Below, one piece after another: positions 10,536-22,215 of a stretch of 64,000 nt of DNA. Below the pieces are notes generated by a model. That model saw only the letters and a program-made list of their open reading frames with translations. It was not told where the DNA came from and did no database searches. The DNA lies in the NCBI GenBank assembly GCA_014607495.2, contig CP053167.1, forward strand, positions 10,416,001 to 10,480,000, given 5' to 3'. Position 1 is the first letter of the stretch. Every line of letters begins with the position of its first letter. A program made the position numbers and the translations under genes. This DNA comes from Carposina sasakii (Eukaryota > Arthropoda > Insecta > Lepidoptera > Carposinidae).

Positions 10536-11061
10536 AAAAACGAAATTCAACAAAACGGATTTGTATATCTTACAGCACCTTTCGATGCTGCAAAACATGC
10601 CTTTTAAGATGCATTTCACGTTCAAAGTTTTCCATACATTTTTCCTGTTCTATAGCAAAAGAGGAAAATTATGCCCTTATTATCACAAATACCAGAGATT
10701 TCTATACCGGTGATTATAAATCATTAATCCTTAGAGAAGAAAATGTTGACGCCTTGTCAAATATCGATGATAAACGAGCAACTATTGTTTGGGCATAACC
10801 TTATTGTGTTCGCTACAGCTTTTTACAACAGCGCCGCGGACAAGGCGAAAATTTTCGGACTTTTTTTTAATATCCCGCAAACCCGCCGCTTGTCACTTTA
10901 ACTTTGCTAAAATGGAAAAGATATAAGCAAATATTTGTGCCCATTTTTCATTGTGTGGCCAGAGACACGGCGGCGGCGGCGCGGCGTTTAGACGGCTAAG
11001 ATGGTTTGAGTTTCATGTTTCTCATTCATTCTATTTTAACTACATAATATACAATACATAT
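10536..11061. other. No convincing gene
   Basis: A 99-codon frame starts inside the family F repeat at 10499 and runs on to 10798. Its composition and lack of motifs argue against a gene. A GGC-rich patch (CGGCGGCGGCG) is at 10969. Confidence 0.4.
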
Positions 11062-11280
11062 ATACACACGGCTAAAATCCCAAAATGGGGTAGCCAAAGC
11101 TGCGTGATCACGAAGGAGATTCTGAATCAACGTTTAGCATAGCAGGGCTACTCGTAGATGTAAATAAATAATTAGAGACTTGTAAACGCTCCTGAGTTCC
11201 TTAGCCAATTATTTCGACATGCAAGGAAGAAGATGCAGCCAAATGTATTCTAGTGAAGCCCCGCATCGTACCAGGACTTT
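11062..11280 (+). repeat. Family H repeat, near full length
   Basis: It runs from CACACGGCTAAAATCCC and ATGGGGTAGCCA through GATTCTGAATCAACGTTTAG to TTCTAGTGAAGCCCCGCATC. No pol III boxes or coding potential were recognised. Confidence 0.65.
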
Positions 11281-12803
11281 TCTCTCTCTAAATTTAAATT
11301 TAATTTTCTAAACTTCGCTTTTAAAATAGTTTTACTTCTTTGTAGTTATTTGTCGACTTGATCTCTTAACGAATGCGTAATTTTGTAGAAAAATACAGAA
11401 ACATCACTTATATACAAAATTATAACAAAAAGCTTCGCGTAGAGTTTAACTATTCATCAATGTACCAATGAGAGATAGTTGATCCAAAATCAATTAACCA
11501 TATAAATAACATAGTATTTATTATTACGAGCAATCTACGAGTAGAAACGTATCAATCCACCATACCGATATGAATATAATTATTATTTTATAGCTGCTAA
11601 ATCAAAAGCTAAACTTCAAGCTTACCAAAATTGTCTGTAAAAGTAAATATGAGTAAGAAACAAAATTAACATAAGTTCTATATTTTTCATTTTAAGTATT
11701 TTTTATCTGATACAACTTTTCCCCCACAAATCGTCTATTTACTGGCCGCACACGGTCTGGCTTTGCGATAAAAGCCATTTTGCTACCACACAAAATACTG
11801 GTATGCTCCTTCATACGAGTACTAATATTTTAAAGCTCTTTTTCAAATAGAATTTATTACCTCAATGTCAAATTACAATAGGGTATTCTGAGGCAAATGT
11901 TTTTACAATAAGACAGTTACTTTTAATTTTAACCTCATCTACGTATCTATTAATAATCCCCGAAATAAATTTTGTATTTTGTCCTGTAAATACTTTTGTC
12001 ATGTAAAACTATTCAGTTTCAGTCTTAGCTTGTTTTAGAGATTTCTAAGGAAACCTTGATTACTATAAACTTAAATAATATCTACTTAGAATATAATAGT
12101 ATACCTAATATTTATTTATTCTTTATCGTACACAGAAAATATACAACAGGTAAGTATATAACATAGATAATGAACAAAGGCGAGCTTGTCCCTTAAAGAG
12201 ATTTCTTCCAGCAAACCAGTTGGATATTTATTTCAAAATTACACAACATCGACAGCAATAACATAGAACAAGATACCTAATACTTATATACTTAAACTTT
12301 TGGCCGATTTTCAAATGACCACATAGAAGAAGATTTTACTATTGTTGAAGCTATCGAAAACGATTTAAGTAGCGTAGTAATTTTTCTTAAAGCCTGTTGG
12401 CGAAAATATTGAAATTTTCAAGGTGCTTTAGGTGTTTTTATACTCACAAAACAACTTTGCTTTAAATTAATACACATCTACAAAGTCATGTTCCACATAT
12501 ATCTACATAAAAGCTCAGAGTAAAATTCAATAGAGATACCTATTAATTAACTGACTATGACTGATGCTGCTCATTGTTTAGCATGTTATTTGAGATTTGG
12601 TAGCAAAGCATACAATACATATCACGCATTAATACAGTGACATCAAAGATTTAATACATTCTCCTGTCCAGTTGCCTTTCATTTGGAATCGGCACACTAT
12701 GTTCAATTTCATACTGAAATAAAAATAATCTTTATAAATAAATTTCATGTTAGCTAACGAGAAATAAGATTGATTTTGAATAATTCCTTTTTTGGGAAAC
12801 ATA
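11281..12803. other. Long AT-rich stretch without genes
   Basis: Apart from the family J piece at 12118-12240 I find no shared repeat and no open frame with recognisable content. Confidence 0.4.
12118..12240 (-). repeat. Family J LINE/SINE 3' end-like repeat
   Basis: The core AAAGGCGAGCTTGTCCCTTA and GAGATTTCTTCCAGCAAACC recurs near 21210, 36190 and 53110. The sense strand would carry AGAAATCTCTTT and AAGCTCGCCTTTGTAC near its 3' end. Confidence 0.5.
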
Positions 12804-13193
12804 TACAGGATGTTTTTTTGTGGCCACCTTTAACGAAGGGTACGTATTCTATACATGAAATAAAGTAAGTTTATGCCAAAAAAAATGCTGGGAAAAAAAA
12901 TTTTTTTTTTCTTGAAAAAAAAATTTAAATTCCTTGATCGTGCGAAATTTATAGTGTCTAGTGTTTATGTTAGTTTTTTTTTTTTGACAGATATTTATTA
13001 TTTTTCGTGAAAAAATCCTGCTACGGGTAACTATGTGCATTTATGCAGAAAAACGCAGCTTTTACTCAACTTTGGACCCTAATATTTTGGAAACCAGACA
13101 CTTCCCAGGTATGCTTCCATGGAGAAAAATGATCGTGATGATGAGGAGATTCCGTAGTTTTCGGGAACGTGGACGACCAAAAATCATCCTGTA
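12804..13193 (+). mobile_element. Family A MITE
   Basis: Ends are TACAGGATG and CATCCTGTA. Inside are TTTGTGGCCACCTTTAACGA near the left and AACGTGGACGACCAAAAATC near the right. Six copies occur in the window, each about 370-390 bp. TA flanks suggest a Tc1/mariner-type transposase as driver, by inference only. The 63-65 codon frames inside shift between copies and are not genes. Confidence 0.8.
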
Positions 13194-13207
13194 TAAATAT
13201 AGACACG

Positions 13208-13307
13208 GCGATGTTTCCGCAATGGGGTAACCAGAACTGCTGCTTTACTACATTCATGGAAGGAGATGCAGCTGATGGTTTCTAGTTAAGACCACCAACA
13301 GCACAGG
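13208..13307 (+). repeat. Family H repeat, internally deleted
   Basis: The 5' part (AATGGGGTAACCAGAACTGC) is joined directly to the 3' part (GAAGGAGATGCAGCTGATGG). The central ~100 bases are missing. Confidence 0.6.
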
Positions 13308-15065
13308 ATATTTATTAGATAACGTTCAGGTAAACCTTTAGATATCTATGCAATACTGTATTTGTATTTCATAGCCAACATGCGCTCTATACATTGTTAC
13401 TCTTAGAATAAATACTACCTCGGAGAATACTAAAGTATAATGCGAGAAAGTTTTAGCCGGATTTAGTTTAGATATAGTACAGAATTAACGGTTAAAAACA
13501 CCCACCTGTCTAAGTTATAGCTTAATCTTGGAATAAATAGATTTAGACGTTGTTTTCTATTTAATATACCTTAGTTACAACCAAGGCCCCGATTCTCACG
13601 TCCCTTGACTATATCTATGTACTTTGACTTATAGAATAGAATAGAATATGTTTATTTGCTCTTGTATAGGGTACAGAAAATATGTCCGTGCATACAAAAA
13701 TTTGATTGATATATCTGGCGAAGATACAAATAAGAGCAATAAATTGTAATTACAAGATATCAAGTTTTCTGAAATAAAAAATAAAAATAATTTATTTATT
13801 TGCTCAAAATATGGTACAATAAAGTTATTATTATATTATTAGATCAGCGACCATTTTATTTTATTTTAATATCATGTTTGACCACAAAATGCATAAGCAA
13901 CCGCGTAAGCAGTTTTGCAGGGTATTGTAAAACAACTGTTTAATTTTAAAGTTCAATAAATAAATAAATATTTTAGCGAAACATGATATAGTTAAATAAT
14001 TAATACTTCATTTGTAGCAGCTTGTTACAATACACAGTTAATCAAATGAAAAGTTTCTTTATATTTTACCACTATTTCATATCCATTCTCAGTCTATCTT
14101 AATATTTTCTTTTATGTTTAATTTAATTTGTAATTGGATAGATTAACGATCAGAGACTCGTGAAAAGAAATAATGTAACAGACTACTTTGGCTCCAATAA
14201 ACTAAAGACTTTAGTACCTACTCTGTTGTTGAACTTCGCGTTACAAAGTTTTTCTTTCATAGAAAAAAATGTTGAAGATGAAGTCCCTAAAACTCCAGAT
14301 TATTACTGTATATCTACCTATTTTGTACAAGTTTGTTAAAAGAAATCATGATTATAATGCGTAACTAAAAATATTTATATTTTAATAACTTCAACAAACC
14401 CACCCAAACACCATTTTACCCGATTACACTTAAACCAAACACAAGGTAATGTTTTTGTACACAATTCCTACCAAGAATATACCTAAATCCTCTGTGTACT
14501 ATTAAATCAAAGTTTTTACCCGCCTACACTAGAAGAATAGCAATGTATTTTGAGTGTATGTCCGTATGTACGTTTGTTGGTATATATTAATTTGGTATGC
14601 TCTAGAAAATAAACAGCTTGTCTCATTTGATGAGAGGTTTCATTAGATTTGTCATAGACCTGACACAGGGTCAAAATTTTTACGCAGTCGGGTTTTTTTT
14701 CTTATTTAAAATGTAAATAAATAAGCTAGAACTCTCCTTTTCTTCCTTCTATTCTGCGCGGACTTTAAACATACAATGGGGCTCAAATTGCTAGTGTTAA
14801 CTTTTGCGTCCACCGTCGAGTAATGGCGAGGAATCTTAAAGAGCTGGTAGAGAACTAACTACTGCAATATACAGGGACATAGTTTGCTGGACACAAATAT
14901 TTTACATACATGTTAGGTTAGTTAGTTAGTTTGACTGGGCATTTTCCGCACTTAGCCTCTATAAGTGAGGCCGTTGTACGAATTTTACCTTACCTGTCTA
15001 CTCCAACCAAACCAGACTTTCCCAAAAAGTCTAGTAGCCTTCTAGGCTTGCTGCAGGCATATTCA
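13308..15065. other. AT-rich stretch with small repeat pieces
   Basis: A family K piece lies at 13630-13745 (AATAGAATAGAATATG, GGTACAGAAAATATGTCC). A TTTGCTCAAAATATGGTACA repeat lies at 13798-13855 with a partner at 25862-25930. No genes recognised. Confidence 0.4.
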
Positions 15066-15215
15066 CATACATAAACACACAGCTGTATTCCCGAAATGAG
15101 GTAGCCAGAACTGCAGGATCACAAAGAAGAGCCCATAGTCACGTTTAGCATAATGGAATATATGATTAGTGAGAATGCTAGCTCATCGCCTGAGAGAATG
15201 CCTGAGTTCCTTAGA
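15066..15215 (+). repeat. Family H repeat
   Basis: It shows ACACACAGCTGTATTCCCGA, AATGAGGTAGCCAGAACTGC, CACGTTTAGCATAATGG and CATCGCCTGAGAGAATGCC in family order. Confidence 0.65.
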
Positions 15216-15909
15216 CGACTTTTTATTATGAATGTCTTTTTAAAAATTAAAGAAGTCTGCTCACTGAACTATATCACCGTGTACCAGCCTAGTATATCGC
15301 TGCTTTAATTCATAACTACCACAAATAAAAAAAAATCATAAACGTTTTTATTGCAAAAAATCAATGGTAATCCTTAATACGATTGGTTTTTTGCAATATA
15401 GACGTTTTTTATTTATTTATTTGTAGTACTTTTGAATTGAAGCAGCGATATATTAATAGTCTATTGGTGTACTATGACGGTAACCGGCATATTCCAAATT
15501 TCTTAATGAAAAAAACCCGAGTGCGTAAAAATTTAAACCCAATGTCACTCTCACCCTTTGCTCTCACCTCTATGATGAATCTAATTATGCATCATAAGCT
15601 CAAATGCCACAGGCTGTTTAGGCTCAGCGTTCCAAAGAAACATACATACATTCGAATGTAATTTTTAAGAGTGTTTTACTTTAGCCGCGGTTTTGTAATA
15701 ACACTGATAATGTTTTGTCTCTTCCGTCAATTTAATTCGACGTTAATGGCGCAAGATTTTTTTCTCTGCAAGTTTCTTTATGTCGCCCGTTGTCGTACTG
15801 CATCTTAAATAGGGCACTAATTTGAAACTACGTACAACTTTCTATATTTAAGTTTAAATTCTGTTTTAGAGTAAAGGGCGCCCGCGGCTAATATTTAGAC
15901 ATAGACATA
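15216..15909. other. No convincing gene
   Basis: A 92-codon frame at 15383-15661 was examined. It has no recognisable domain and an AT-driven composition. Confidence 0.4.
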
Positions 15910-16173
15910 TACGGAGTGTAACAAAAAGGGTATGTTAAGCGAAAAGCTATGTAAATAGCCCACTGTAGAGAACCTATCCACAAAATTTGAGATCTGAAAT
16001 CACATGTTTATTATTCCCGATAGTATGGAGAATTTTCAAATATCTCAGAAATTTTCATACAATTTTGAAAAATAAAAATGTGATTTCGAGTCTCAAATTT
16101 TGGAAATAGGTTCTCTATAGTGGGCTATTTACATAGCTTTTCGCTTAACATACCCTTTCTGTTACACTCTGTA
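15910..16173. mobile_element. Family B palindromic MITE, full copy
   Basis: The left arm has AACAAAAAGGGTATGTTAAG, AGCTATGTAAATAGCCCACT and the CACAAAATTTGAGATC block. The right arm is its inverse and ends CATACCCTTTCTGTTACACT then CTGTA. Both borders are TA. It can fold over nearly its whole length. Confidence 0.8.
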
Positions 16174-16187
16174 TATGATATATGAGT

Positions 16188-16240
16188 ATATGCATGATCA
16201 TAAAGGAAATACCCCAGCCACGTTTAGTATAGCTGGGATA
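16188..16240 (+). repeat. Family H fragment
   Basis: ATGATCATAAAGGAAATACC and AGCCACGTTTAGTATAGC match the family H middle. Confidence 0.5.
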
Positions 16241-16716
16241 GATGTAAAATTTTGAAATCCCGTTCAGTTGCCGCGGAAATTTCGAAAATACTTTCTTATC
16301 GGACGCCTACGTCATACAAAGAACAAACCCTCTAAGTTTTAAGTCTCAGCGGTTTAGGTTGTGTGTTGATCCGTCAACCGTTCAAGACAAAGCATTTTAT
16401 ATGTAGATACTATAGATATATATTGTTAGAAATATTTCTCCGTGATAACGTTGACATTAGATAGCTTGTTGTCTTTGTGAATTTCGATGTTAAGTTTTAA
16501 CAGTGACATGTAAATATAAAGTGAGATAAAAACCAACAACGACAAGCCGAAATAAAACTCTAAACAAACATGGATGGTTACTTGGAATTTTCGAATAACC
16601 CATTCAGATTTTTTTTTAATGCTCAAATAAATTTTACTGCAATATTAAAAGCCAAAGTTACCATTAGGTAAGATTAGGGTCCAAATTGTTCTATTTGTCA
16701 AACATCTCCCACCATT
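16241..16716. other. No gene seen
   Basis: A 66-codon minus frame at 16426-16626 contains hydrophobic residues but no recognisable motif. Confidence 0.4.
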
Positions 16717-16979
16717 GGGCGTTTTTCCATTAGACGACACGACCACGACATTTCGCCGGATCTTCTGGTTTGGGGGGCCGTGTCGTGGTCGTGTCGTCTA
16801 ATGGAGAACCGCCCCCTGATTACTCCGTGTGCACGCACACACTCTCAATTATCGCGATCGCTTTTTTATTGCTATTGCTTTTACGTAATCAGGGGGCCGA
16901 GTCATACTATCTAATACATTTTTGCTTCCAAAAAAGTCGTGGTCGTATCGTGGCCGTGTCGTCTAGTGGAAAAACGCCC
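16717..16979. mobile_element. Nested foldback element with GGGCGTTTTTCCA ends
   Basis: The left end GGGCGTTTTTCCATTAGACG and its neighbour ACACGACCACGAC recur inverted at the right end (GTCTAGTGGAAAAACGCCC). A third copy of the GTCGTGGTCGTGTCGTCTAA block lies inside at about 16781. An inner CCCCCTGATTAC / GTAATCAGGGGG pair adds a second hairpin. ATT flanks both ends. Its superfamily is uncertain. Confidence 0.7.
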
Positions 16980-17580
16980 ATTGTTAGATGATTCAATCAA
17001 AGTGACATATTTTGAGAGTTCGTGAGTTTTTGTCGAGCCAGAACTGTGGTTGCAAATCGTGGTCATTTGTCTTTCTTATTCAAATGGTAGGGGTATTTTT
17101 GGTGGTAATTTAAATAATTGAACCCTTCAGACGATCTGTTTATGAATGTAAGCTATCTTGAACGATTGCGGTTGGAATTGCTGTGTTAGAATAAATTTAA
17201 TTAGTTTAAAAGATAATATCTATGTGTATGTGCAAAAGAAATAGCGTCTTACAGATTTAATTTTTACTTGCCTCTTACAAATAATATAATTTCGTCAATA
17301 CGATGATATGATGGATGTTATGCGTCATCATAACTTTCTATCATAACATAACATAATGAAATAAATTTCAAGTTTTGTCTGTATATGCCTACGCTTTAGA
17401 AAATAGTTCAAAGTAAAAATATTTTTTCGACATAAAAAAATATTCACTCTATTTGTAGATTGCCTTCTTTTATATTACTTTTATTTATTAAGTCTCATGT
17501 GAATGGGTTCTTCCAGTCAATAAAAAATAAGTTAGTGCAAAATTTGTATAATGCATTTATAAAATGCACATGATGATAAT
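16980..17580. other. No gene seen; AT-rich
   Basis: No shared repeat or convincing frame. Confidence 0.4.
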
Positions 17581-17915
17581 GATCACCGACCGTATTTCGG
17601 CCAAGGCGACCAATCTCTACGAAGATTGGCCAGGTACGCAGGAGATATTATAGTGCACAAGTGTGTGCGCAAACACAGATGCACTCTCTATACCCTCACT
17701 CTCATAGTCCGATGGGACGGAAAGCCGATACAACCGGAGAGAGATCAGGCGCAGGACCAACGGTTTTATCTGCTTTCCGAGGCACGAGCTAAGTGACAAT
17801 TTTGCAACATTAAAATCTGTACGAAATAAATTCATTGGTACAGGCCCGTGATAAGGATCGAACTAACGCCTCCCGCTTGGAAGTGCACGTCTTAACCACT
17901 GGTCTATCACCGCTT
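17581..17915 (-). mobile_element. tRNA-derived SINE3, full-length reference copy
   Basis: Read on the minus strand, the head AAGCGGTGATAGACCAGTGG followed by TTAAGACG gives an A box. GCGTTAGTTCGATCCTTATC gives the B box. Together they form a tRNA-like 5' end, then a ~220-base body. The tail GGCCGAAATACGGTCGGTGA is also seen in a LINE 3' end at 42700-42730. Overlapping short frames are by-products. Confidence 0.8.
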
Positions 17916-18221
17916 AAATTATATACGGTTACTATCAAAGATTGCTATTTGTCCACAAATCTCCCAAATGCAGAATATAAATCAAAAATGGCGAGTATTT
18001 CCCCTGTCCCCATTTCCTAAGGACACCGTTGTCGTCTGTCTGTCATAGTTAATGACCGTCATTAGGAGCCATTAGGTCTGCAGACGTCTCGAGAATTCTC
18101 ATCTATCACCTTGTTAAATACCTTACGAGTATTTCATGCCTGCGGGTTTGCCTGCGTTAATCTAATTTTTCCTTTGCTGATCCAATCTTTGTATTAGGTT
18201 ATATACCTATAGGTAGAATGA

Positions 18222-18358
18222 CTACTGGGTAGATGAGAGGTGCAGAATCATAAGCGAGATCCCACAGCCACGTTTAATACGGTGAGGATAGATGTAAATT
18301 ATATAGATCAGTAACAAGTTGCTAGCTCATTGCTAGACAAAATGCCCGAGTACCTGCC
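18222..18358 (+). repeat. Family H repeat
   Basis: GAGATCCCACAGCCACGTTT and AGATCAGTAACAAGTTGCTA place it in family H. The 3' third is absent. Confidence 0.6.
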
Positions 18359-19915
18359 TCTTAAGTCAATTACAACTTAAAATATAGAAGAAGAAAAAAC
18401 ATTTGGAGGGAATAAACAAAGCTCCTCAAATATGTCATATCTGGCCAAAATGAAGCCAATATTCGTACCAACATCCAACAACTTTCACCATAAAGCAATA
18501 AGAAAAATCCACTCGGCCAACCCTGTGCTACCGTGTCCGGCCATGATCCTATAAAAGAAGAAAAGCAAGTCCGCGGTAAAACCTGATTACAACGCAATTT
18601 CCCGGCGCGAGTGCCTCCTGACTCCTGACTGCTCTTTTGACTTCACTTTGACAAACATTAAATCCAACATTCGTGAGACACGTAGACTAAGAGCTGTAAA
18701 CTGGAACCTAGACATGTTTTATACCGCTTTCCTAATTTTGCTAACTTTCCCATTATGAGGTGTAAAGTTGTGTTGAATTTTAGTTTATTTGGCATAGTTT
18801 TTGTGCCTTATTCTTTGTGGTTTGATAATGAGATTACTAGATATTAATAGTCTATCATAATTTTTTCACATGGCAATTGATTCGGTAAGTAACTCACAGA
18901 TAATTATTTTATATTCATACTCTGAAAACAGACCTTATTTAAACATCATAAAACAGAAATAAATAATTAAAGGTTAAATCAGGCGTTACATTTTAATTTT
19001 TAGTCCTGTTAAGCTGCTTTATCCTGAATGCTCGGTAGTGCTATCACTCCATGTTTAGGATCTAGAAAATAGTCAACAACCTCTCGCTCTATAACTGAAG
19101 ACGGACCGACGACAGTGGAAAAAATGTAAAATGCAAAAGTAATTTATGTGACGCCGGTGCGGAAGGTGCCGTCCTACGTCTGAAGCTGCATTTTGCTAAA
19201 TAAAAACTGATGAAACTTTAGTTAAAACTGCCTTTTGTTGTTGGTCTTTTTTGGTTTATTCAAGTTTTACTTGAAGAATTTTATGTTAAACTAATGTTGG
19301 AGATAGCTTTTTAATTAGAATACGTAAAATTAAATAGAATACGTACATTAACGTGCCAATTTTTCCAAAGAAATTGTACTCGTATAATGTGCCTAGTTTT
19401 TACTTTTTTCTCAGGGAAAGAATAGTGTAATTCATGATCATTGATCAGTGACGAACGCACTTAAAATATTGTGTTACATGCCAGAAATGGTACGCCATTG
19501 GTTCTCCATCCTTGCTATAGTATAACAATTATATGATAATCACACAATTTGGTAGTAAGTTTTCTAAGATTGTATATAAGTATATTTGCGGAGATGTGAT
19601 ATTATAATCATACAATAACTTTAATTCCTTATGTACATTGCCATTTTTATGAATATTTTTTGTGTAAAACATCTGAACATTTTTGACTGAAAGCCAAATT
19701 GGCCAAATGGCCAACTCATGCAGAAATCTGTTCCTGTGAGCTGAAAACCTGGTAACGTTTTAACTTCACTTAACATTCTAAATGTGCAAACCTAAAACTT
19801 GGCTTTGCCATAGCCAAATCGTTTTCTCAATGCGACTAGTCCGCTTAGAATTAATTCCTAATTTTAACCTAAAGGGCACTTTTACACCGATATCTAACAT
19901 ACTTATCAATATTGG
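18359..19915. other. No gene seen; AT-rich
   Basis: Open frames of 60-75 codons were inspected and show no conserved motif. No repeat is shared with the rest of the window. Confidence 0.4.
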
Positions 19916-19916
19916 A

Positions 19917-19985
19917 AGAGTCATCATCATCATCATTATTCTCAGCCATGAGAAGTCCAATGCTGGACATAGGCCTCCCCCACCT
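19917..19985 (-). mobile_element. Family F / RTE LINE 3' scrap
   Basis: CATCATCATCATCATTATTC is followed by GTCCAATGCTGGACATAGGC and CTCCCCCA. This is the inverse of the LINE/SINE 3' end and its ATG-type tail. Confidence 0.6.
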
Positions 19986-20227
19986 ATTCCCTATTAGCCT
20001 ATTACTCTAATAATCTAGATGCCATAAATGCCATACCAAAATTGTTGATAAGTCTTTTAACCAATATCGAAGCAAACAATGTAAATCAGTGATAAGGTGG
20101 GTATGTATAACCTCTTTAATAGATATATAAGCTTTTCCACAGTCGATATAGCCAGTATTTTTAAATTATTCAAAAGCACTATATATAGGTATTTATATCA
20201 TTTTGAAAACACAGCCGTGTGTTATTT

Positions 20228-20590
20228 ATGAATATTAGTGACCCGCCAACCTATCTCTTGAATCCCTCTATCTATTTTAAAAACCGCAACAAAATCCATT
20301 GCGTAGTATAAAAGACTAGTGGACGCCCGTGACTTCATCCGCGTGGACTGCAGAAAATGTCGAAATAATCCGGGATAAAAATATTTTCCTGGGATAAAAA
20401 GTAGCCTATGTGTTAATCCAGGCTGTCACCAAAATTTATTGAAATCGCTCCAGTCGTTTTTACGTGAAAGAGTAACAAACATCAGTCCATCCATCACAAA
20501 CTTTCGCGTTTATAATATTAGTAGAATCTAAGCATATATGACAGTTGAGTGGGAAGCGACTTTGTTTTAAACTATGTTAGGATTATGAAT
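20228..20590 (-). mobile_element. Family L element interrupted by a mini-Helitron
   Basis: Left: GTGACCCGCCAACC with CTCTATCTATTTTAAAAACC. Right: TCTAAGCATATATGACAG with GGAAGCGACTTTGTTTTA. The halves join across an AGATCT site once the insert at 20316-20525 is ignored. Confidence 0.65.
20316..20525 (-). mobile_element. Lep1-type mini-Helitron, both ends present
   Basis: The minus strand begins TCTACTAATATTATAAACGC and ends GCGGATGAAGTCACGGGCGT then CCACTAG. The insertion lies between A and T of AGATCT in a family L copy, as expected for Helitrons, apart from one extra base at the 5' side. Confidence 0.8.
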
Positions 20591-21049
20591 CGATGTGTTA
20601 ACTGAGAAGTGAAGTAAACTACAAGTTTGAGCTCAAAAGTTACCGATTCAACAAGCTTACACTTCGGTGTAACAAACATCGGTCACTTACACAAGCTCGC
20701 AAGTTTATACTACGGTTATACGTAGTATAAACAGTTTACCAACTTACAACATTCACTGAAAATTATAGCACTCATTGTCTTGCCTTCGAAACTTGTATTG
20801 TACAATACTGCACATGATTAGGTACACTAAGTTAGAGAATACAGTTCAAAACTTTGTTCTAAGGTGTATTAGATGTTGAGGTGTGTACAGGTTTATTCTG
20901 ATATGGGTTTGATTAGAATTCTTGTATACAAAAGGGTATAGAAAGAAGAGGGTATAGCAAAGACCTTGCATTGCGCCGTTGGCTTAATAGAAACCCACTT
21001 GTAGATGAAAATGAGCTTGTATCTTGTAACTTATATTCTTCTGAAACAT
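20591..21049. other. No gene seen
   Basis: No convincing frame or shared repeat. The text near 20640-20730 contains short internal near-repeats only. Confidence 0.4.
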
Positions 21050-21260
21050 GAGGGAAAAATCAGAGAGCCAGAACTGCAAGATCATGAAGGAAGTCCCAAA
21101 GCCACATTTAGATAGTGTAAAACAGCAGTGACAAGTACTTACATTCTTATATTATTTATTGTACACACACAATATTAAGAAAATACGGTAATTATAAAAG
21201 AAAATGTACAAAGGCGAGCTTATCTCTGAAAGAGATTTCTTCCGGCAAACCAAAAAGGGG
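21050..21260. repeat. Family H fragment then family J fragment
   Basis: Family H lies at about 21050-21130 (CAGAACTGCAAGATCATGAA, AAAGCCACATTTAG). It is followed by family J at about 21150-21260 in minus orientation (AAAGGCGAGCTTATCTCTGA, AGATTTCTTCCGGCAAACC). Confidence 0.55.
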
Positions 21261-21404
21261 CAGTGAAAATTACATAATAAATAAGTACTTCATTAATATT
21301 CATATATTGTAACATATCTCATAATCGCATACTGTATGTACCTACTCACGCGTCTTTATGAAAATAAACTTATTATTATTATTATTTGTATGTCTTTTGA
21401 AATT

Positions 21405-21822
21405 CTCGGGACTACAGAGTCCCGGTCCTTTGAGAGGCGTGCATCGGGCCCTAGCCTAAATGTAGAGGCACTTTTAAGAGAACTTTAATATGGTGTGGGA
21501 TACACATGACGGATACCATCGCCGAACGCACAATATGATACACCCGGCGATGGTCCCCGCAATGAGCAAGACTATTGGAATGCCTGAAACGGCCGCATTT
21601 CGGCACTTACGGATGGGCACATCCACCCTCGAGCTGTCATAGCTCTCGCAAATCCACTCTCCCCGGCCAGCGAAGGCAAGGCAGAGGCGGGGGAACTGTT
21701 CCTCGTCAGACCTCACTCCGGCGCCGAAGATGAGGAACAGGGTCCTCCCCCGGGAGCACTACAGGTCCGTGGGAACGCTACCTCCCAACAGCTCGCCACA
21801 AGCTGCCCTGCGGGCATAATAT
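21405..21822 (-). repeat. GC-rich retroelement-like patch
   Basis: This block is strikingly GC-rich against AT-rich surroundings. An 80-codon minus frame (21474-21716) has a hydrophobic C-terminal stretch but no family I recognise. Its sense 3' end (GGACCGGGACTCTGTAGTCC) recurs at about 51297-51340, so it belongs to a dispersed family, perhaps a LINE 3' region. Its identity is unresolved. Confidence 0.45.
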
Positions 21823-22215
21823 TATTATTATTCTCTAGAAGTTTATACAAGTTATTAAAGTTTCATTTCTTTAAATAGCTTACAACGTGTCCCATTGCCG
21901 GTCTACACTTTTTTTGCCCCACGTTCCCCTACGGTGTAAAATTACATACACATACTCCCCAAAGAGGTTATTACATAGGCACTTTTCACCAGTTAGCCTA
22001 TTAAGTCTCACGTGGTAAGGGGTGAGCCTACCGCCGCATAAAACTATTAGGTAACCTCATCAAAAGTATTAAATAATTTGCATCCAAAATGTTAAGTGTG
22101 AGTTTTTAATTCGATTGCGTTTACGTTTCACAGCCAATTACATTATGTCGTGATGACGTCATGTAATAAAAGTGAATATACGAGTATGGCACTACGTGAT
22201 ACCAAACCCTCTTTA
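21823..22215. repeat. Retroposon fragment in otherwise plain sequence
   Basis: About 21985-22042 (TTCACCAGTTAGCCTATTAA, GGTAAGGGGTGAGCCTACCG) recurs at 49165-49228 in the same orientation. The rest shows nothing recognisable. Confidence 0.45.

Noticed and set aside
10499..10798. 99-codon open frame
   Set aside because: Starts inside a family F repeat and has no recognisable domain.
12804..13193. Coding transposase inside family A
   Set aside because: Open frames of about 60 codons differ between copies and are broken by poly-T length changes.
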